This document shows, piece by piece, positions 26,005 through 35,573 of a stretch of 64,000 bases of DNA. The translations under genes and the position numbers were made by a program. Origin of the DNA: Anaerolineae bacterium (GTDB lineage Bacteria > Chloroflexota > Anaerolineae > Aggregatilineales > J027); contig JAJTXY010000001.1 in NCBI GenBank assembly GCA_021463865.1, positions 310,001 to 374,000 of the forward strand. The letters run 5' to 3'. Below the pieces are notes generated by a model that saw only the letters and a program-made list of their open reading frames with translations, had not been told where the DNA came from and ran no database searches. Position 1 is the stretch's first letter; each line of letters opens with the position of its first letter.

Positions 26005-28068
26005 ATGAGACGTATAGTACATCGCTTTAAATTCAAAAAGGAAAAGGCAGGACAGTCTATTGTCTTGCTCGCTATTGGTTTTATAGCGCTCATTGCCTTT
26101 GTTGGTTTGGTCACCGACCTTTCACTGCTATTTGTCCGTTACAGTGCGCTGCGTCGTGCCGTAGACTCGTCGGCGATTGCGGCAGCGGGCCAAATTCGGG
26201 AAGGCCGTGACTATGGCGACGTGGCAATTGCGGCGCGTCAATATATCGAACTGCATGGCCTCGAACCCCATCGGGTGTTTGTGGAAACCTGCGAAACCGA
26301 TATTGCTGGCTGGCGCACGGGCACAGGAACATTTGAAGGGCAATCTGCTCATCCTGAACCGGAATCTCTTGACAATATGCCCGAAACAGAATTATGCCAA
26401 TGGGATAACCCCCGTAAATTGGTGCGTGTGACTGCTCAGATTCAATCACCAACGACGTTCTTGCGCATGGTGGGCTGGACGGATATTACCCTTGAAGCCA
26501 CCTCCGTTTCCGAAACGGCGGTGTTGGACGTAGCGTTGGTCTTGGATAGCTCGGCTACCATGACACAAGATACAAACTTTACTACCCACTATCTTCCTGC
26601 CCACGCGGGTATTCAAGGCTGGATTCGCCCTGACTGTATGCGGACAGCCCCCGAAGATGGTTCATTCCCCGATGCAGACCGCCTCAAATGGTCAGGTTGC
26701 TGTTCCAACCCCGGTAAAGGCTTGATTCGTCAAGACCCCATGACGGGGAATTGGAATATTTGGACAGATGTTAATGGCAATGGCATCTATGATGGGAGTA
26801 GTGAAGACGGGGTGCGACCAATTCCATCTCTCGGCGAGACTACTGCCGTACCGGATGACAAATATACCGACTTGATCTGCCGTCCCTTCAAGGATGTCAA
26901 GGATGCTGCCCGCAACTTCATCCGTCGCTTGGACTTTATCCGGGGTGACCGCGTGGCATTGGTGTCGTTTTCTCGTACCGGGGAAATTCTCATTCCATGG
27001 AACGCAGGCTCGACTGACGAACTTATGATGACCTCAGAGACGGTTGCCACGATTACCCTGAACGAAGAAATGGCACCCGACTTTGCTAATGAGCCTTGGG
27101 GTACCGGGAATGCTTTCTGGGATCGGTATAACCGCTGTCGTGAGCTGCTTGAACCGTATTGGGATTATGACCCTGCGACCGGAACCGTAGATGGTTTGGT
27201 CAGCAGTGTATATGCACCCCAATCGGTCTATCCTATTGGATCGCCTGTCAATACCTCATTGGTGCGTGAATGGGCCTATGAAAGTATTGCGCCCTGTCCT
27301 GATACCAATACCGGATCGGGGATTTTCTGGGCCAATAACGCCTTAACGAATGTTGAGACGATTCGTAAGGACGCGGTGTGGGTCATCATTCTGTTGAGCG
27401 ACGGTGGGGCAAACGTGACCGATAGTCCATCTGGCTCGGCCACTTTGAGCCTACCCACCTATGGCGCGGCGGGTTTCTGCCCATGGCGGACGTTCTGCAA
27501 TGGGGTTCCATCCAATAACGCCTATGATGTGCATCCGGAATGCCCGGCTGGGAATACCGATGTAACTTCGCCGTTCTGTAATGACAACACCCCCTTGACG
27601 CGGCATTTCTGTTTGCAATGGACAAATGATCCGCTGACCAATGGCTCACCCCAAACCGGCAACCCTGAATGCACCCAAGCGGGCAATTACGATGCGGACG
27701 ATTATGCGCGTGACTGGGCCGACTATGCCGGGTTGCAGGAAGTCCGACCGGGGGTTGAAGGCAACTTTGTGGCAATCTTCACCATTGGGTTCAGTCAACA
27801 GGTTGTCAACTCACCAGTAGCGGGGCCGCTATTGCATTACATCGCGGATGCTGGCGACAATGGGTTCATTGATGACGATATTCAGCAAGACCTGCGGGAC
27901 GACGGGTTCATCAACAGCAGTATTTCGCCCGGAGATCGTGGCCCATGTCAGGGGATTACGGATTATAGAACGTGGTGCGGTCAATATTTTTATGCCGATA
28001 ACCTGCAATCTTTGGATGCGGTGTTTGAAGCAATCGCCAGTCGGTTGTTCACTCGTATTTCACGTTAA
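26005..28068 (+). CDS. TadG-like protein with von Willebrand factor A domain
   Basis: The 687-residue protein begins with the TadG/Flp-like segment AGQSIVLLAIGFIALIAFVG (~residues 12-35) and RRAVDSSAIAAAGQI. A large extracytoplasmic VWA domain follows (~170-680), with the MIDAS-like DSSATM at the strand end of VALVLDSS, NFIRRLDF, and VIILLSDGG later. The domain has unusually large Cys- and Asn-rich inserts. VWA domains bind partners through a metal-dependent site, so an adhesion role is inferred. It starts 33 bases after the TadE-like gene. Confidence 0.8.
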   Translation: MRRIVHRFKFKKEKAGQSIVLLAIGFIALIAFVGLVTDLSLLFVRYSALRRAVDSSAIAAAGQIREGRDYGDVAIAARQYIELHGLEPHRVFVETCETDIAGWRTGTGTFEGQSAHPEPESLDNMPETELCQWDNPRKLVRVTAQIQSPTTFLRMVGWTDITLEATSVSETAVLDVALVLDSSATMTQDTNFTTHYLPAHAGIQGWIRPDCMRTAPEDGSFPDADRLKWSGCCSNPGKGLIRQDPMTGNWNIWTDVNGNGIYDGSSEDGVRPIPSLGETTAVPDDKYTDLICRPFKDVKDAARNFIRRLDFIRGDRVALVSFSRTGEILIPWNAGSTDELMMTSETVATITLNEEMAPDFANEPWGTGNAFWDRYNRCRELLEPYWDYDPATGTVDGLVSSVYAPQSVYPIGSPVNTSLVREWAYESIAPCPDTNTGSGIFWANNALTNVETIRKDAVWVIILLSDGGANVTDSPSGSATLSLPTYGAAGFCPWRTFCNGVPSNNAYDVHPECPAGNTDVTSPFCNDNTPLTRHFCLQWTNDPLTNGSPQTGNPECTQAGNYDADDYARDWADYAGLQEVRPGVEGNFVAIFTIGFSQQVVNSPVAGPLLHYIADAGDNGFIDDDIQQDLRDDGFINSSISPGDRGPCQGITDYRTWCGQYFYADNLQSLDAVFEAIASRLFTRISR

Positions 28069-28108
28069 TGTGGATGTGGGTGGAGCGAGAAGGGAGCATG
28101 GTTAAACC

Positions 28109-30460
28109 ATGAATTCGAGTAAACAGGTAACCCGAGTTAAAACAGTGCCACGACGTGGACGACGTGGACAGACAATGATAGAATTTTCGTTAACCCTGCC
28201 GATTGTCTTGATTCTGACGTTTGGCGTCATTGAGTTTGCGCGGCTTTTCCAAGCATGGGTAACGCTGCAAAACTCCGCTCGTGCTGCCGTGCGTTATGGC
28301 GTCACCGGACAATGGGACCCGGAAAGCGTCCAAGACCACGTGCCCGGAGCGCCCAGTGGCCCAGTGGATGAGACCGTTTTGGATTATTTAGTACCCTGTA
28401 CCGCAGGGTATGACACCATTTTTATAGACCACTGGGGCATTGACTGTGACCCCCAAGATGACGAGCATCAGGGGTTGCGCAAAGACCTAGCCCGTTTGCC
28501 TTCGATTGTAGATCGGGCCAGAGTCGGCGCTTCTGGTCTAAATCTGCGCGACGGCGACAACATTGTGGGTTTGATGTCCCCCGGTGGCCCGGTCAACAGC
28601 AGCAATACCGGGGACGAAGATAGACCCAGTTGGTTTCATGTTTGGATTTGTAGTTCACGCCCAACCATTATTACAGAACCGTACAATCCAGCCAATCCAA
28701 CTTATGTAAAATCAGGGTCACGCTATCAACCGAGTGCTGATCGTCGTGATCGTCAATGCTCCGTGCGTGAATCGCCAACCCCGCCCGGTTATGGCCCCGC
28801 GGTTGGCACCAACCAATATGACGCGGGCGGCCCCGGTGATATTTTGGAAGTCGTGGTGCATTACAATGCCCCGCTGATTACCCCCATGGCGGCTTTGTTG
28901 GGATGGACGGACTTGGGCGATTATGTCTATATGACGGCCCAACGTGTCGGGGTCAACGAATCGTTCCGTGCGGTTCGTGCGGTCAACTTGCCGCCCCAAC
29001 TGCAACTGCCGACGTTTACACCTTCGGATACACCGTTCCCGACCAACACCCCAGTACCATCGGCATCTGCGACCTTTACACTGCAACCCAGCCCAACCGG
29101 AACGGCGACCTCTAGCGCGACGGCTACCGCCACTTCGACGCCCGACTGCACCCGTTTAAGCATTGTGGCGGGCAGCGTGGTGGTCGGGACGAACAATGTC
29201 ACGGTACAGGTTCAAAATACCGACCCGGCCCCGTGGTACATTTCGCAGGCGACCATTCACTGGCGTCAATGGGTCAGCGGCAGCATGATCTTAGCTGCAA
29301 CGGGTATCTCCAGCCCGCTGCGTACCGATCACTGGACAGGCACCCAATTGGGCAGTGGTGTTCCCAACGGCTATGGCGATACCATCTTAAATTCCAGTAC
29401 ACCGGGATGGAATAACAACAACTATCTCCGCCAGTTCGCGGGTAATTCGACGACGACGTGGCGTATCCGCTTCACCAATGGGCCAAACCCGTTGTCGGCA
29501 CATTACAACGCCAACAGCTTCTATGGATCGAGACTGCGTTTTGAAGGTGGCACGGGCAACATCTGCGAGATACCCTTCCCCGGTCAAGCACCATCTGCTA
29601 CACCAAACGCGACGGCCACTAGCACACCTATCCCGAACTGCTCGGACTTCACGGTACGCTTTGAACGCTTTGACCCGTCGGGTGTCGTTGTCTTCCGTGT
29701 CCAAAATGTTGGGCCAAACACAGCCACTATCAACGGGTTTAGCATCAATTGGCGCGTCCTCGCTGGTTTGTCTGGTAGTATGCATATCCAGCAAATTCAA
29801 GTTGGAGGTGCTTCGTTTGGCGATCCGCTGAACGTGATCATGTGGTTAACTGGTTCGCCGCGCGACTATACACCCGCCACGACCTATATGCCGAACCCGC
29901 CCGGTACGCCGCGCGAAGGCGTGTGGCAGCGTGCGCCAATGGTCAACGCTGGCTCGACCACCTTTATGTGGGTGGACTTTGACGGTCTCGGTGGGGTGCA
30001 ATCGCTGAACTACTATGGTGCGGCTGGCTCAGACTTCAACAACTCGGCGCTCTACTTTGAAGGTTGCCCGGCTGTCATAGTGCCGCCGCTGCCAACGCCG
30101 ACGCCGACCAACACGCCGACGAACACACCGACGCCGACCCAGACCTATACACCGTCGAACACGCCAACCCGGACGAATACACCGCCGCCGACCAACACTC
30201 GGACGAACACGCCGACCCGGACGCCGACCCCGACTGGCCCAACGATGACACCGACGCGCACGAATACGCGGACGCCCACCAACACGGCCACCAATACGCG
30301 GACGCCGTCTAACACGCCGACAAGAACACCAACTCGGCCAACGAATACACCGACGCCGACTCGACCGACGAACACGCCGACCCGGACACCTACACCGCGT
30401 CCGCCCACCGCAACCCCAACCCAGCCACCACCACCGACGGTCTGCGTGGACTGCGCGTAA
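28109..30460 (+). CDS. TadE-like surface protein with two beta domains and Thr-Pro stalk
   Basis: The 783-residue protein has an N-terminal TadE motif ([21 protein letters not shown], then ARAAVRYG), a ~270-residue luminal region and a short Thr/Pro/Ser linker (~300-350). Two related beta-rich domains follow (~350-490 and ~510-655), each starting with C-(T/S) and containing W-R, a G-S-M motif and a Phe-Glu-Gly close. The remainder is an unbroken Thr-Pro/Asn-Thr-Pro tract (~660-775) ending VCVDCA. The stalk resembles surface spacer or O-glycosylation substrates. No membrane anchor or LPXTG is at the C-terminus. Probably an adhesin-like minor pilin component. Confidence 0.75.
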   Translation: MNSSKQVTRVKTVPRRGRRGQTMIEFSLTLPIVLILTFGVIEFARLFQAWVTLQNSARAAVRYGVTGQWDPESVQDHVPGAPSGPVDETVLDYLVPCTAGYDTIFIDHWGIDCDPQDDEHQGLRKDLARLPSIVDRARVGASGLNLRDGDNIVGLMSPGGPVNSSNTGDEDRPSWFHVWICSSRPTIITEPYNPANPTYVKSGSRYQPSADRRDRQCSVRESPTPPGYGPAVGTNQYDAGGPGDILEVVVHYNAPLITPMAALLGWTDLGDYVYMTAQRVGVNESFRAVRAVNLPPQLQLPTFTPSDTPFPTNTPVPSASATFTLQPSPTGTATSSATATATSTPDCTRLSIVAGSVVVGTNNVTVQVQNTDPAPWYISQATIHWRQWVSGSMILAATGISSPLRTDHWTGTQLGSGVPNGYGDTILNSSTPGWNNNNYLRQFAGNSTTTWRIRFTNGPNPLSAHYNANSFYGSRLRFEGGTGNICEIPFPGQAPSATPNATATSTPIPNCSDFTVRFERFDPSGVVVFRVQNVGPNTATINGFSINWRVLAGLSGSMHIQQIQVGGASFGDPLNVIMWLTGSPRDYTPATTYMPNPPGTPREGVWQRAPMVNAGSTTFMWVDFDGLGGVQSLNYYGAAGSDFNNSALYFEGCPAVIVPPLPTPTPTNTPTNTPTPTQTYTPSNTPTRTNTPPPTNTRTNTPTRTPTPTGPTMTPTRTNTRTPTNTATNTRTPSNTPTRTPTRPTNTPTPTRPTNTPTRTPTPRPPTATPTQPPPPTVCVDCA
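30091..30440. repeat. Degenerate tandem repeat coding for the Thr-Pro stalk
   Basis: About 350 bases of short C/A-rich units such as ACGCCGACCAACACGCCG, repeated imperfectly, encode (N)TPT(P/R/N) units. The unit length varies (about 6-18 bases). The tract is prone to length change by slippage and is coding in one frame only. Confidence 0.8.
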
Positions 30461-30520
30461 CCAAAATCACAACAGGGTGACCGACAAAAAAGTCACCCTC
30501 CCTTCTCCATCAACCAAAAT

Positions 30521-30554
30521 GCCCCAGAAGCTCTTCCGGGGCGTTTTATTTTTT
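30521..30554 (+). terminator. Terminator of the Tad-like cluster
   Basis: GCCCC-A-GAA (30521 onward), loop GCTC and TTC-C-GGGGC (ending 30542) are followed by GTTTTATTTTTT. A preceding hairpin GGGTGAC (30475-30481)/GTCACCC (30492-30498) lacks a T-run. Confidence 0.7.
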
Positions 30555-30577
30555 GTATATTGAATTTGATATTCAAG

Positions 30578-30600
30578 CCCCTCGCCACGTTGGAGAGGGG
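30578..30600. repeat. Dispersed palindrome, copy 2
   Basis: CCCCTC-G-CCA, loop CGT, TGG-A-GAGGGG has the same architecture as the palindrome at 3970-3992. On the minus strand it is likewise preceded by CCCCAACCC. Confidence 0.45.
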
Positions 30601-30833
30601 TTGGGGATTTTCAAGGGTGGGTTTTTCGCAGATCGCCAGAGCATGAATTCTCCGGCTACCGCTGCAAAGTCGGTTAATGCGATTTAACAAGATAAGCCGG
30701 ATATAAGATTTCGGAGGGGCGTACCCTGTGTGCGCCCGTTTTTTGGGCTGGCACAGGGCCATCCCCTACAAAACATCTCCGTATTTAATCGGAAAACTGC
30801 ATAAGCCGACTAGGGAAGTAATTCATATCCTTA

Positions 30834-30879
30834 GTCCAATTCATTGGACTTCGCCTCGATAGCCGCCGACTTCAGTCGG
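30834..30879. repeat. Two REP-like palindromes with TC centres
   Basis: GTCCAAT-TC-ATTGGAC (30834-30849) and CCGACT-TC-AGTCGG (30866-30879) lie 16 bases apart in a ~480-base gap without genes. Both are perfect and share a TTCA centre, a form typical of intergenic REP-like elements. No transposase gene is near. Confidence 0.5.
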
Positions 30880-30937
30880 TGGGCCAATATCAGAAACCTA
30901 CCCTTGAAAAGGCACTAGGGTTGGGGTTGAATCATTA

Positions 30938-32701
30938 CTAGTTTTCGGATTTTTCGCGGGCTTCGATTTCCATTTGGGCCAATTGACGGCGCAAAATCTT
31001 CCCCACCGTCGTCTTGGGCAGTTCTTTCACAAACTCAATGCGCGTCGGCACTTCATAACGGGCAAGGCGCTCACCAGCAAACGCAATGAGTTCCTTATCG
31101 GTGGCCTGCACATCGGGTTTCAACACTACCCACGCCTTGAGCGCTTCCTGACCCACTTTATCAGCGTCGGGATGAGGTACAGCCGCTACCCCAACTTCTA
31201 GCACCGCTGGATGTTCGTTCAGCACATCTTCAACATTGCGCGGATAGACATTAAACCCACCAATCAATGCCATATCTTTCTTACGGTCTACGATATAAAA
31301 ATAGCCATCCTCGTCCATACGGGCAATGTCCCCTGTATACAGCCAGCGTTTGCCATTTTTGTCAGTGCGAATGACATTCGCCGTTTCGGTGGGCATGTTG
31401 TGATAACCGACCATAATCTGTGGCCCCGCCATGCACAACTCACCGGGTTCACCCACAGGCATCTCGGTTTCGCCATCTTCTAGGCTGACAATTTTCATTT
31501 CCATGTCGGGTAGCGGGAGACCAATCGAGCCGATCCGATTTTCGCCCCGTAATGGATTGACATGGGTGGCAGTGGGGGCTTCGCTCATGCCAAAACCTTC
31601 AGCAATGACCCCACCGGAGAGTTCCTCAAAGCGCCGTTTGGTGGCAGGGGGTAGGGGAGCCGAACCACTGATACAGGCCCGAATAGATTTGAGGCTGACC
31701 TCACCCGCGATCACTTTAGGATGGTTGTTGATGGCGTTGTAGAGGGCCGGAACGCCCATAAACTGGGTGGGTTTATAGCGGTTAATGCAGTCCAACACCT
31801 CATCAATTTCGCGGGCATTCGGCACAAGCACCATCAGGCCGCCCATATAGACGCAGAAACTCAACACAGCGACCATGCCAAAAACATGAAACATCGGGAT
31901 GGCTGCCAACGAAATTTCCTCTTGACTCGGCCCATCCCCCACAAGCCATGCGTTGCACATGAGGGTATTGGCGACTAATGCCTGATGGGTTGCCATAGCA
32001 GCTTTAGCTACCCCTGTTGTCCCACCTGTATACTGAAAAATCGCAATGTCGCTGGCTTTAACATCCACACTGGGGCGCTTGCCTGCGTTTTTGGTCAAAA
32101 TGGCTTGGAACCAATCGTCGTTGGGCTGAAGCTGCTCCACCCGATGGCCTGTTTTCTTCTCTTTGGCAATCGTGAACAGCGTTTTGGCTGGGCTGGGCAG
32201 ATATTCTTTGATGTTGGTCACGATGATGTTTTTGACATCGGTATCAGCTTGGATTTGTTTCAACATCGGGTAAAACAAAGTCAGCGAAATCGCCACCTTC
32301 GCGCCGCTGTCTTTCAATTGTTCCGCCATCCGTTTGGGGGGATAGGTTGGATTAGTCGCCGCGACCACCCCGCCTGCCTTGAGGATGGCATAGAAACTAA
32401 TCACAAATTGGACGCAGTTCGGCATGATAATCGCTACCCGATCCCCTTTTTGCAGGCCCATTTCTACCAGCCCTTGCGCCAACGCATCCGAAAGCGCATC
32501 GGCCTGCTGATAGGACAAGGTAGATTTGATACGACCTACGACTGGCAGGTGGGCCGAGGTCAGCGTGATGGGGTTGTTGGGGAATTTCTTGGCACTCTGG
32601 CGCAGAAATTCATGCAACGGGTGCTCGGGATAGGGGGCCAGCGAAGGGGGCACTTTTGCATCGTAGTGTTTTGTCCAAGGGCGGTCAGTATACATCACCA
32701 T
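30938..32701 (-). CDS. Long-chain acyl-CoA ligase (FadD-like, AMP-binding)
   Basis: The 587-residue enzyme of the ANL superfamily activates a carboxylic acid to an acyl adenylate and then an acyl-CoA. The P-loop-like QYTGGTTGVAKAA lies near residue 218. The A5 motif is EGFGMSEA, the A7/A8 hinge YTGDIARMDEDGYFYIVDRKKDM, and the A10 Lys is in TTVGKILRR. TAGGAGT precedes the ATG. It is the last gene of a minus-strand operon with a hotdog thioesterase and a CoA-transferase subunit, pointing to fatty or aromatic acyl-CoA metabolism. Confidence 0.92.
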   Translation of the reverse strand: MVMYTDRPWTKHYDAKVPPSLAPYPEHPLHEFLRQSAKKFPNNPITLTSAHLPVVGRIKSTLSYQQADALSDALAQGLVEMGLQKGDRVAIIMPNCVQFVISFYAILKAGGVVAATNPTYPPKRMAEQLKDSGAKVAISLTLFYPMLKQIQADTDVKNIIVTNIKEYLPSPAKTLFTIAKEKKTGHRVEQLQPNDDWFQAILTKNAGKRPSVDVKASDIAIFQYTGGTTGVAKAAMATHQALVANTLMCNAWLVGDGPSQEEISLAAIPMFHVFGMVAVLSFCVYMGGLMVLVPNAREIDEVLDCINRYKPTQFMGVPALYNAINNHPKVIAGEVSLKSIRACISGSAPLPPATKRRFEELSGGVIAEGFGMSEAPTATHVNPLRGENRIGSIGLPLPDMEMKIVSLEDGETEMPVGEPGELCMAGPQIMVGYHNMPTETANVIRTDKNGKRWLYTGDIARMDEDGYFYIVDRKKDMALIGGFNVYPRNVEDVLNEHPAVLEVGVAAVPHPDADKVGQEALKAWVVLKPDVQATDKELIAFAGERLARYEVPTRIEFVKELPKTTVGKILRRQLAQMEIEAREKSEN

Positions 32702-32752
32702 AATTTTTATACTCCTAAACTAATGTTATTTTTTAAACAAGCGATGATCATC

Positions 32753-33184
32753 TCATGAAAGGTTTGGGTTTGGCGACCAGCGTTCCACCCAATCTTCGGG
32801 GATGCGGGTCACTTTGCCATCTTGGGTAATGCAGATGTGGCGGGTGACGCCTGTCACGTGCATGGTGCCATCCGCGGGGTTGAAAATTTCATAACCAAAC
32901 ACGATGCGGCGGCTTTTGATCTCCTCCACCCACACCCGCACGGTGACTTGCTGCCCATACACTGCTGGCGATAGATAACGCAGATTGACCTCACTTACTG
33001 CTAAAAAGAAGCCTGCCTTTTCAAAATCGGCATAATTCGCTCCAATCGCCCGCGAATAGGCGCTGCGACCTTCTTCGCAGTAGGCCAAATAATTGGCATG
33101 ATGGACAATCCGCATGGCGTCGGTTTCAAAATAGCGCACGTAAAAGGTGATTTCATGAAAACGATGATTGGGCGGTGGTGGCAA
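32753..33184 (-). CDS. Hotdog-fold acyl-CoA thioesterase (YbgC/FadM family)
   Basis: The 143-residue single hotdog domain has the 4-hydroxybenzoyl-CoA thioesterase-type motif YVRYFETDAMRIVHHANYL, with the catalytic Asp, then CEEGRSAYSR. It starts at TTG 33184, with GGGAGAG about 7 bases upstream and no usable ATG. It hydrolyses acyl-CoA thioesters; the chain preference cannot be told. It follows the CoA-transferase gene by 24 bases. Confidence 0.88.
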   Translation of the reverse strand: MPPPPNHRFHEITFYVRYFETDAMRIVHHANYLAYCEEGRSAYSRAIGANYADFEKAGFFLAVSEVNLRYLSPAVYGQQVTVRVWVEEIKSRRIVFGYEIFNPADGTMHVTGVTRHICITQDGKVTRIPEDWVERWSPNPNLS

Positions 33185-33208
33185 AATTGATCTCTCCCAG
33201 TGGTTGAA

Positions 33209-34027
33209 TTAAAGTGCATTTTCGGCAGCAAGTATATCGCGCAGCAAATCTCGGCGGGCGGTTCCCCCCAATATTTCGAGTTTTCGCACGCCGAGGGGGT
33301 CAATTTCTTCTCGCAACAGGCGGATTTCTTCATCGGTGGGGAGGGGCGTCTCATGTATATCCGGCGCGATTTCCAATTCAAAGCCCGTTTTCTTTTGGAT
33401 GCGTTCAATACTTTCGCCGGGGTGATAGGTTAGCATGCGCATTCGTCCATTGGCCCAATCAAATTGACCTAGATCACTGATGAGATACCGTGCCCCTTGT
33501 CCCCGCCCCCGTTCAGCCGTATGCCCCAACCCACTGATAAAGTCGAGTTTTTCCACAAAGGTCACGCGAGAATGGCGTGGCACATAGAGGTAAATCTGAT
33601 CGGAAAAAACCGTGACATCCGGGATACCGCCTGTGCCGGGGAGTCGCATTCGGGGGTGGGTATAGTCCTCCCCAAAGGCCACATTGTTAAAATTGCCTAC
33701 CCTGTCTACTTGGGCAGGGCGGAAATATTCTTTCATATGCAGGGAGGGTAAAACATCCGCTACTGCCGATACAAACCCAACATTCATGACCGATTTGCCA
33801 AGCCAGAGTGCTTCGATAGTAGCGACACCCAACGGGGCGGATTCAAAACAAATGCCTTGTCCAATCGCCGACCCATAGGCCACATTGGGTGCATGGGTTT
33901 TGGAAGCCAAGATATAACCCGCCACCACCAACGGCGTTGCCAAGCCCTGTGCCAATAAATCACCGTCCTGAATCTGACGCGAAATACAAACCGAAATCAG
34001 TTCGTCAACAGTGTAGGCGGTAGACAT
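33209..34027 (-). CDS. CoA-transferase beta subunit (GctB-like, family I)
   Basis: The 272-residue protein is taken from ATG 34027; an upstream in-frame TTG at 34045 overlaps the GGGAG ribosome binding site. It resembles beta subunits of glutaconate/3-oxoacid-type CoA transferases: YTVDELISV, DGDLLAQGLATPLVVAGYILA, then ESAPLGVATIEALWLGKSV, GGIPDVTVFSD and a long C-terminal helical part. It needs an alpha subunit, which is not adjacent; the only candidate here is the plus-strand gene at 57025. The classical active-site Glu could not be placed with confidence. Confidence 0.82.
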   Translation of the reverse strand: MSTAYTVDELISVCISRQIQDGDLLAQGLATPLVVAGYILASKTHAPNVAYGSAIGQGICFESAPLGVATIEALWLGKSVMNVGFVSAVADVLPSLHMKEYFRPAQVDRVGNFNNVAFGEDYTHPRMRLPGTGGIPDVTVFSDQIYLYVPRHSRVTFVEKLDFISGLGHTAERGRGQGARYLISDLGQFDWANGRMRMLTYHPGESIERIQKKTGFELEIAPDIHETPLPTDEEIRLLREEIDPLGVRKLEILGGTARRDLLRDILAAENAL

Positions 34028-34091
34028 GGCAATAAATTCTCCCAAACCGAGATTTGATTTTTTAAGTATAGCCTTGAAAAGTTGGGGAAAG

Positions 34092-34128
34092 CAAAAAATG
34101 AGGGGCGGCTTAAATTCAGTACCGCCCT
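34092..34128 (-). terminator. Terminator of the lipoprotein gene (minus strand)
   Basis: GGGCGG (34103-34108) pairs with CCGCCC (34122-34127). Read on the minus strand, the stem is followed by a T-run formed by the AAAAAA at 34092-34097. Confidence 0.7.
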
Positions 34129-34136
34129 GACGGAAA

Positions 34137-35486
34137 CTAGGCCTGTGTCACAATCCATGCCAGCCAATCGGCGGTCAGGTCTTCAAACGATTTACCCAAA
34201 ATGTCTTGGCAGGCTTCCTCCAGCGTTTTTTCGACAGCCATGCTCTTGATCCATTCATTACGTTTCGCTTGACCATAGGTGGCATCAATATAGTAAACAA
34301 ATGTCCCGGCCTGAAGACTAGCGGCATAATCTTGGGCTGAAGGTTCGCTCTCCCACTCGGCCATCGCTTCCCAGTCTTGCATTTGCGGGGCATCTGCTTC
34401 AGGCTCGACTCCCTCCGTTGTGCCGAGCGCGATTCCGGCCATTTCTGAAAGCTGATTGTTACGGCGTGGTACGGTCATAAACTCTTTCATCACGAGCATT
34501 TGCGCTGTCCCTTCGGCCACCCACTGCGGATAATTTCCGATGGTGTCGCCTGCCAGTTGATAGAGCAGACGATAGACTAACTGACCCGCCATGACCTCAT
34601 CAGCGGGGGGCAGTTCGGTATTCACATCTTGCGAAAAGCGCAATGCTTCGGCGGGGCGATTCCAGACCCATAGGACATGCAGATAGGTGATGTCTACCAT
34701 TGAACGCAGGGCATCCGGGTATTCATACACCTTGAGATTGATTGCTTCGGTTGGCTCAATACCCAATTCGCGGCTGACGATGGTATAGATTCCGGGGATA
34801 TTTTCGGCCAGAACAGTTGCGGCTTTGCTCGTCCCAGTGATTGGGCCATAGTCAGGTAGATAGAAGATACGAATTTTTTCGGTGCCGTCGCTGGGCTGAT
34901 CGGCTGTCCAATCGCTTCCGTTGCGGTGGAGATTAATAACCTGCCATGCCTCACCCGCAAACAGCCAACGCTGACTATCCGCCGCCTCTCGATAAAAATG
35001 AACGGTAATCGTCGAGCCGCCTGAACCCAAATCGCTGACTTCGGCCTCACCCGATCCGCGCCATTTAACCGACATGCGGGCAAAAGATTCATCTCCGCTG
35101 GGGGCGCTGATCGAGCTAAGGGTGATGTCAAATGAATGGGGTGGTTGTTTGGCCCACGCCTCTGCCCAACGCCGCTGCTCGGTGGTGAACAGAGGATCAC
35201 CCTGCCAAATATTTGCCATATATTTGTCCACATCCCCAGCGACAATGGCAAGTTCCATCTGCGAAGTGGTCAAGGCCAGTTCGCTTTCAACATCGGGCAG
35301 AGGGGTGGGCGTTTCACGACTGCGTGGTGTGTTGGTTGGGTTGGCAAAAGCGGTTTGGGCAAGGGCAGCACGGTCAAGATTGGGGGTCGCGGTTGGCTCC
35401 GTGTCCCCATCATCTTTACAAGCGCTTAAAATCAACAGGCCGAATAATAGAAGACTCAGAGCAAAAGACATTTTTTTGAGAAGCAT
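34137..35486 (-). CDS. Lipoprotein resembling a peptidase-MA-like metallopeptidase with lost zinc motif
   Basis: The 449-residue protein starts at ATG 35486 behind GGGAG. A lipobox ends LLILSAC at about residue 23, with a Thr/Pro linker after it. Residues ~70-185 resemble a small NTF2-like domain. The C-terminal half has the layout of gluzincin 'peptidase MA' proteins, including EGTAQML where families read 'EGLA'. The expected HExxH is replaced by YRLLY (about 305-309), so zinc catalysis is unlikely. It may be a pseudoenzyme. No operon partner is obvious. Confidence 0.65.
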   Translation of the reverse strand: MLLKKMSFALSLLLFGLLILSACKDDGDTEPTATPNLDRAALAQTAFANPTNTPRSRETPTPLPDVESELALTTSQMELAIVAGDVDKYMANIWQGDPLFTTEQRRWAEAWAKQPPHSFDITLSSISAPSGDESFARMSVKWRGSGEAEVSDLGSGGSTITVHFYREAADSQRWLFAGEAWQVINLHRNGSDWTADQPSDGTEKIRIFYLPDYGPITGTSKAATVLAENIPGIYTIVSRELGIEPTEAINLKVYEYPDALRSMVDITYLHVLWVWNRPAEALRFSQDVNTELPPADEVMAGQLVYRLLYQLAGDTIGNYPQWVAEGTAQMLVMKEFMTVPRRNNQLSEMAGIALGTTEGVEPEADAPQMQDWEAMAEWESEPSAQDYAASLQAGTFVYYIDATYGQAKRNEWIKSMAVEKTLEEACQDILGKSFEDLTADWLAWIVTQA

Positions 35487-35573
35487 TACACCGTCTCCCA
35501 AATGGCAGCGTGGTCACTATATTCCTACTAGCCCAAAGCCCGCAAAAGGTTCAGTTTTAGAGTAGCCGCTTGC

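Noticed and set aside
30064-30408. Repeat-rich frames on both strands with Asp/Ala/His or Val/Gly repeats
   Set aside because: They are out-of-frame readings of the Thr-Pro coding repeat.
30091-30440. Possible CRISPR array
   Set aside because: Units are short, irregular and coding, with no spacers of constant length and no cas genes.
31985-32758. 257-residue plus-strand frame opposite the acyl-CoA ligase
   Set aside because: It is fully within a recognised enzyme gene on the other strand and has no family signature.
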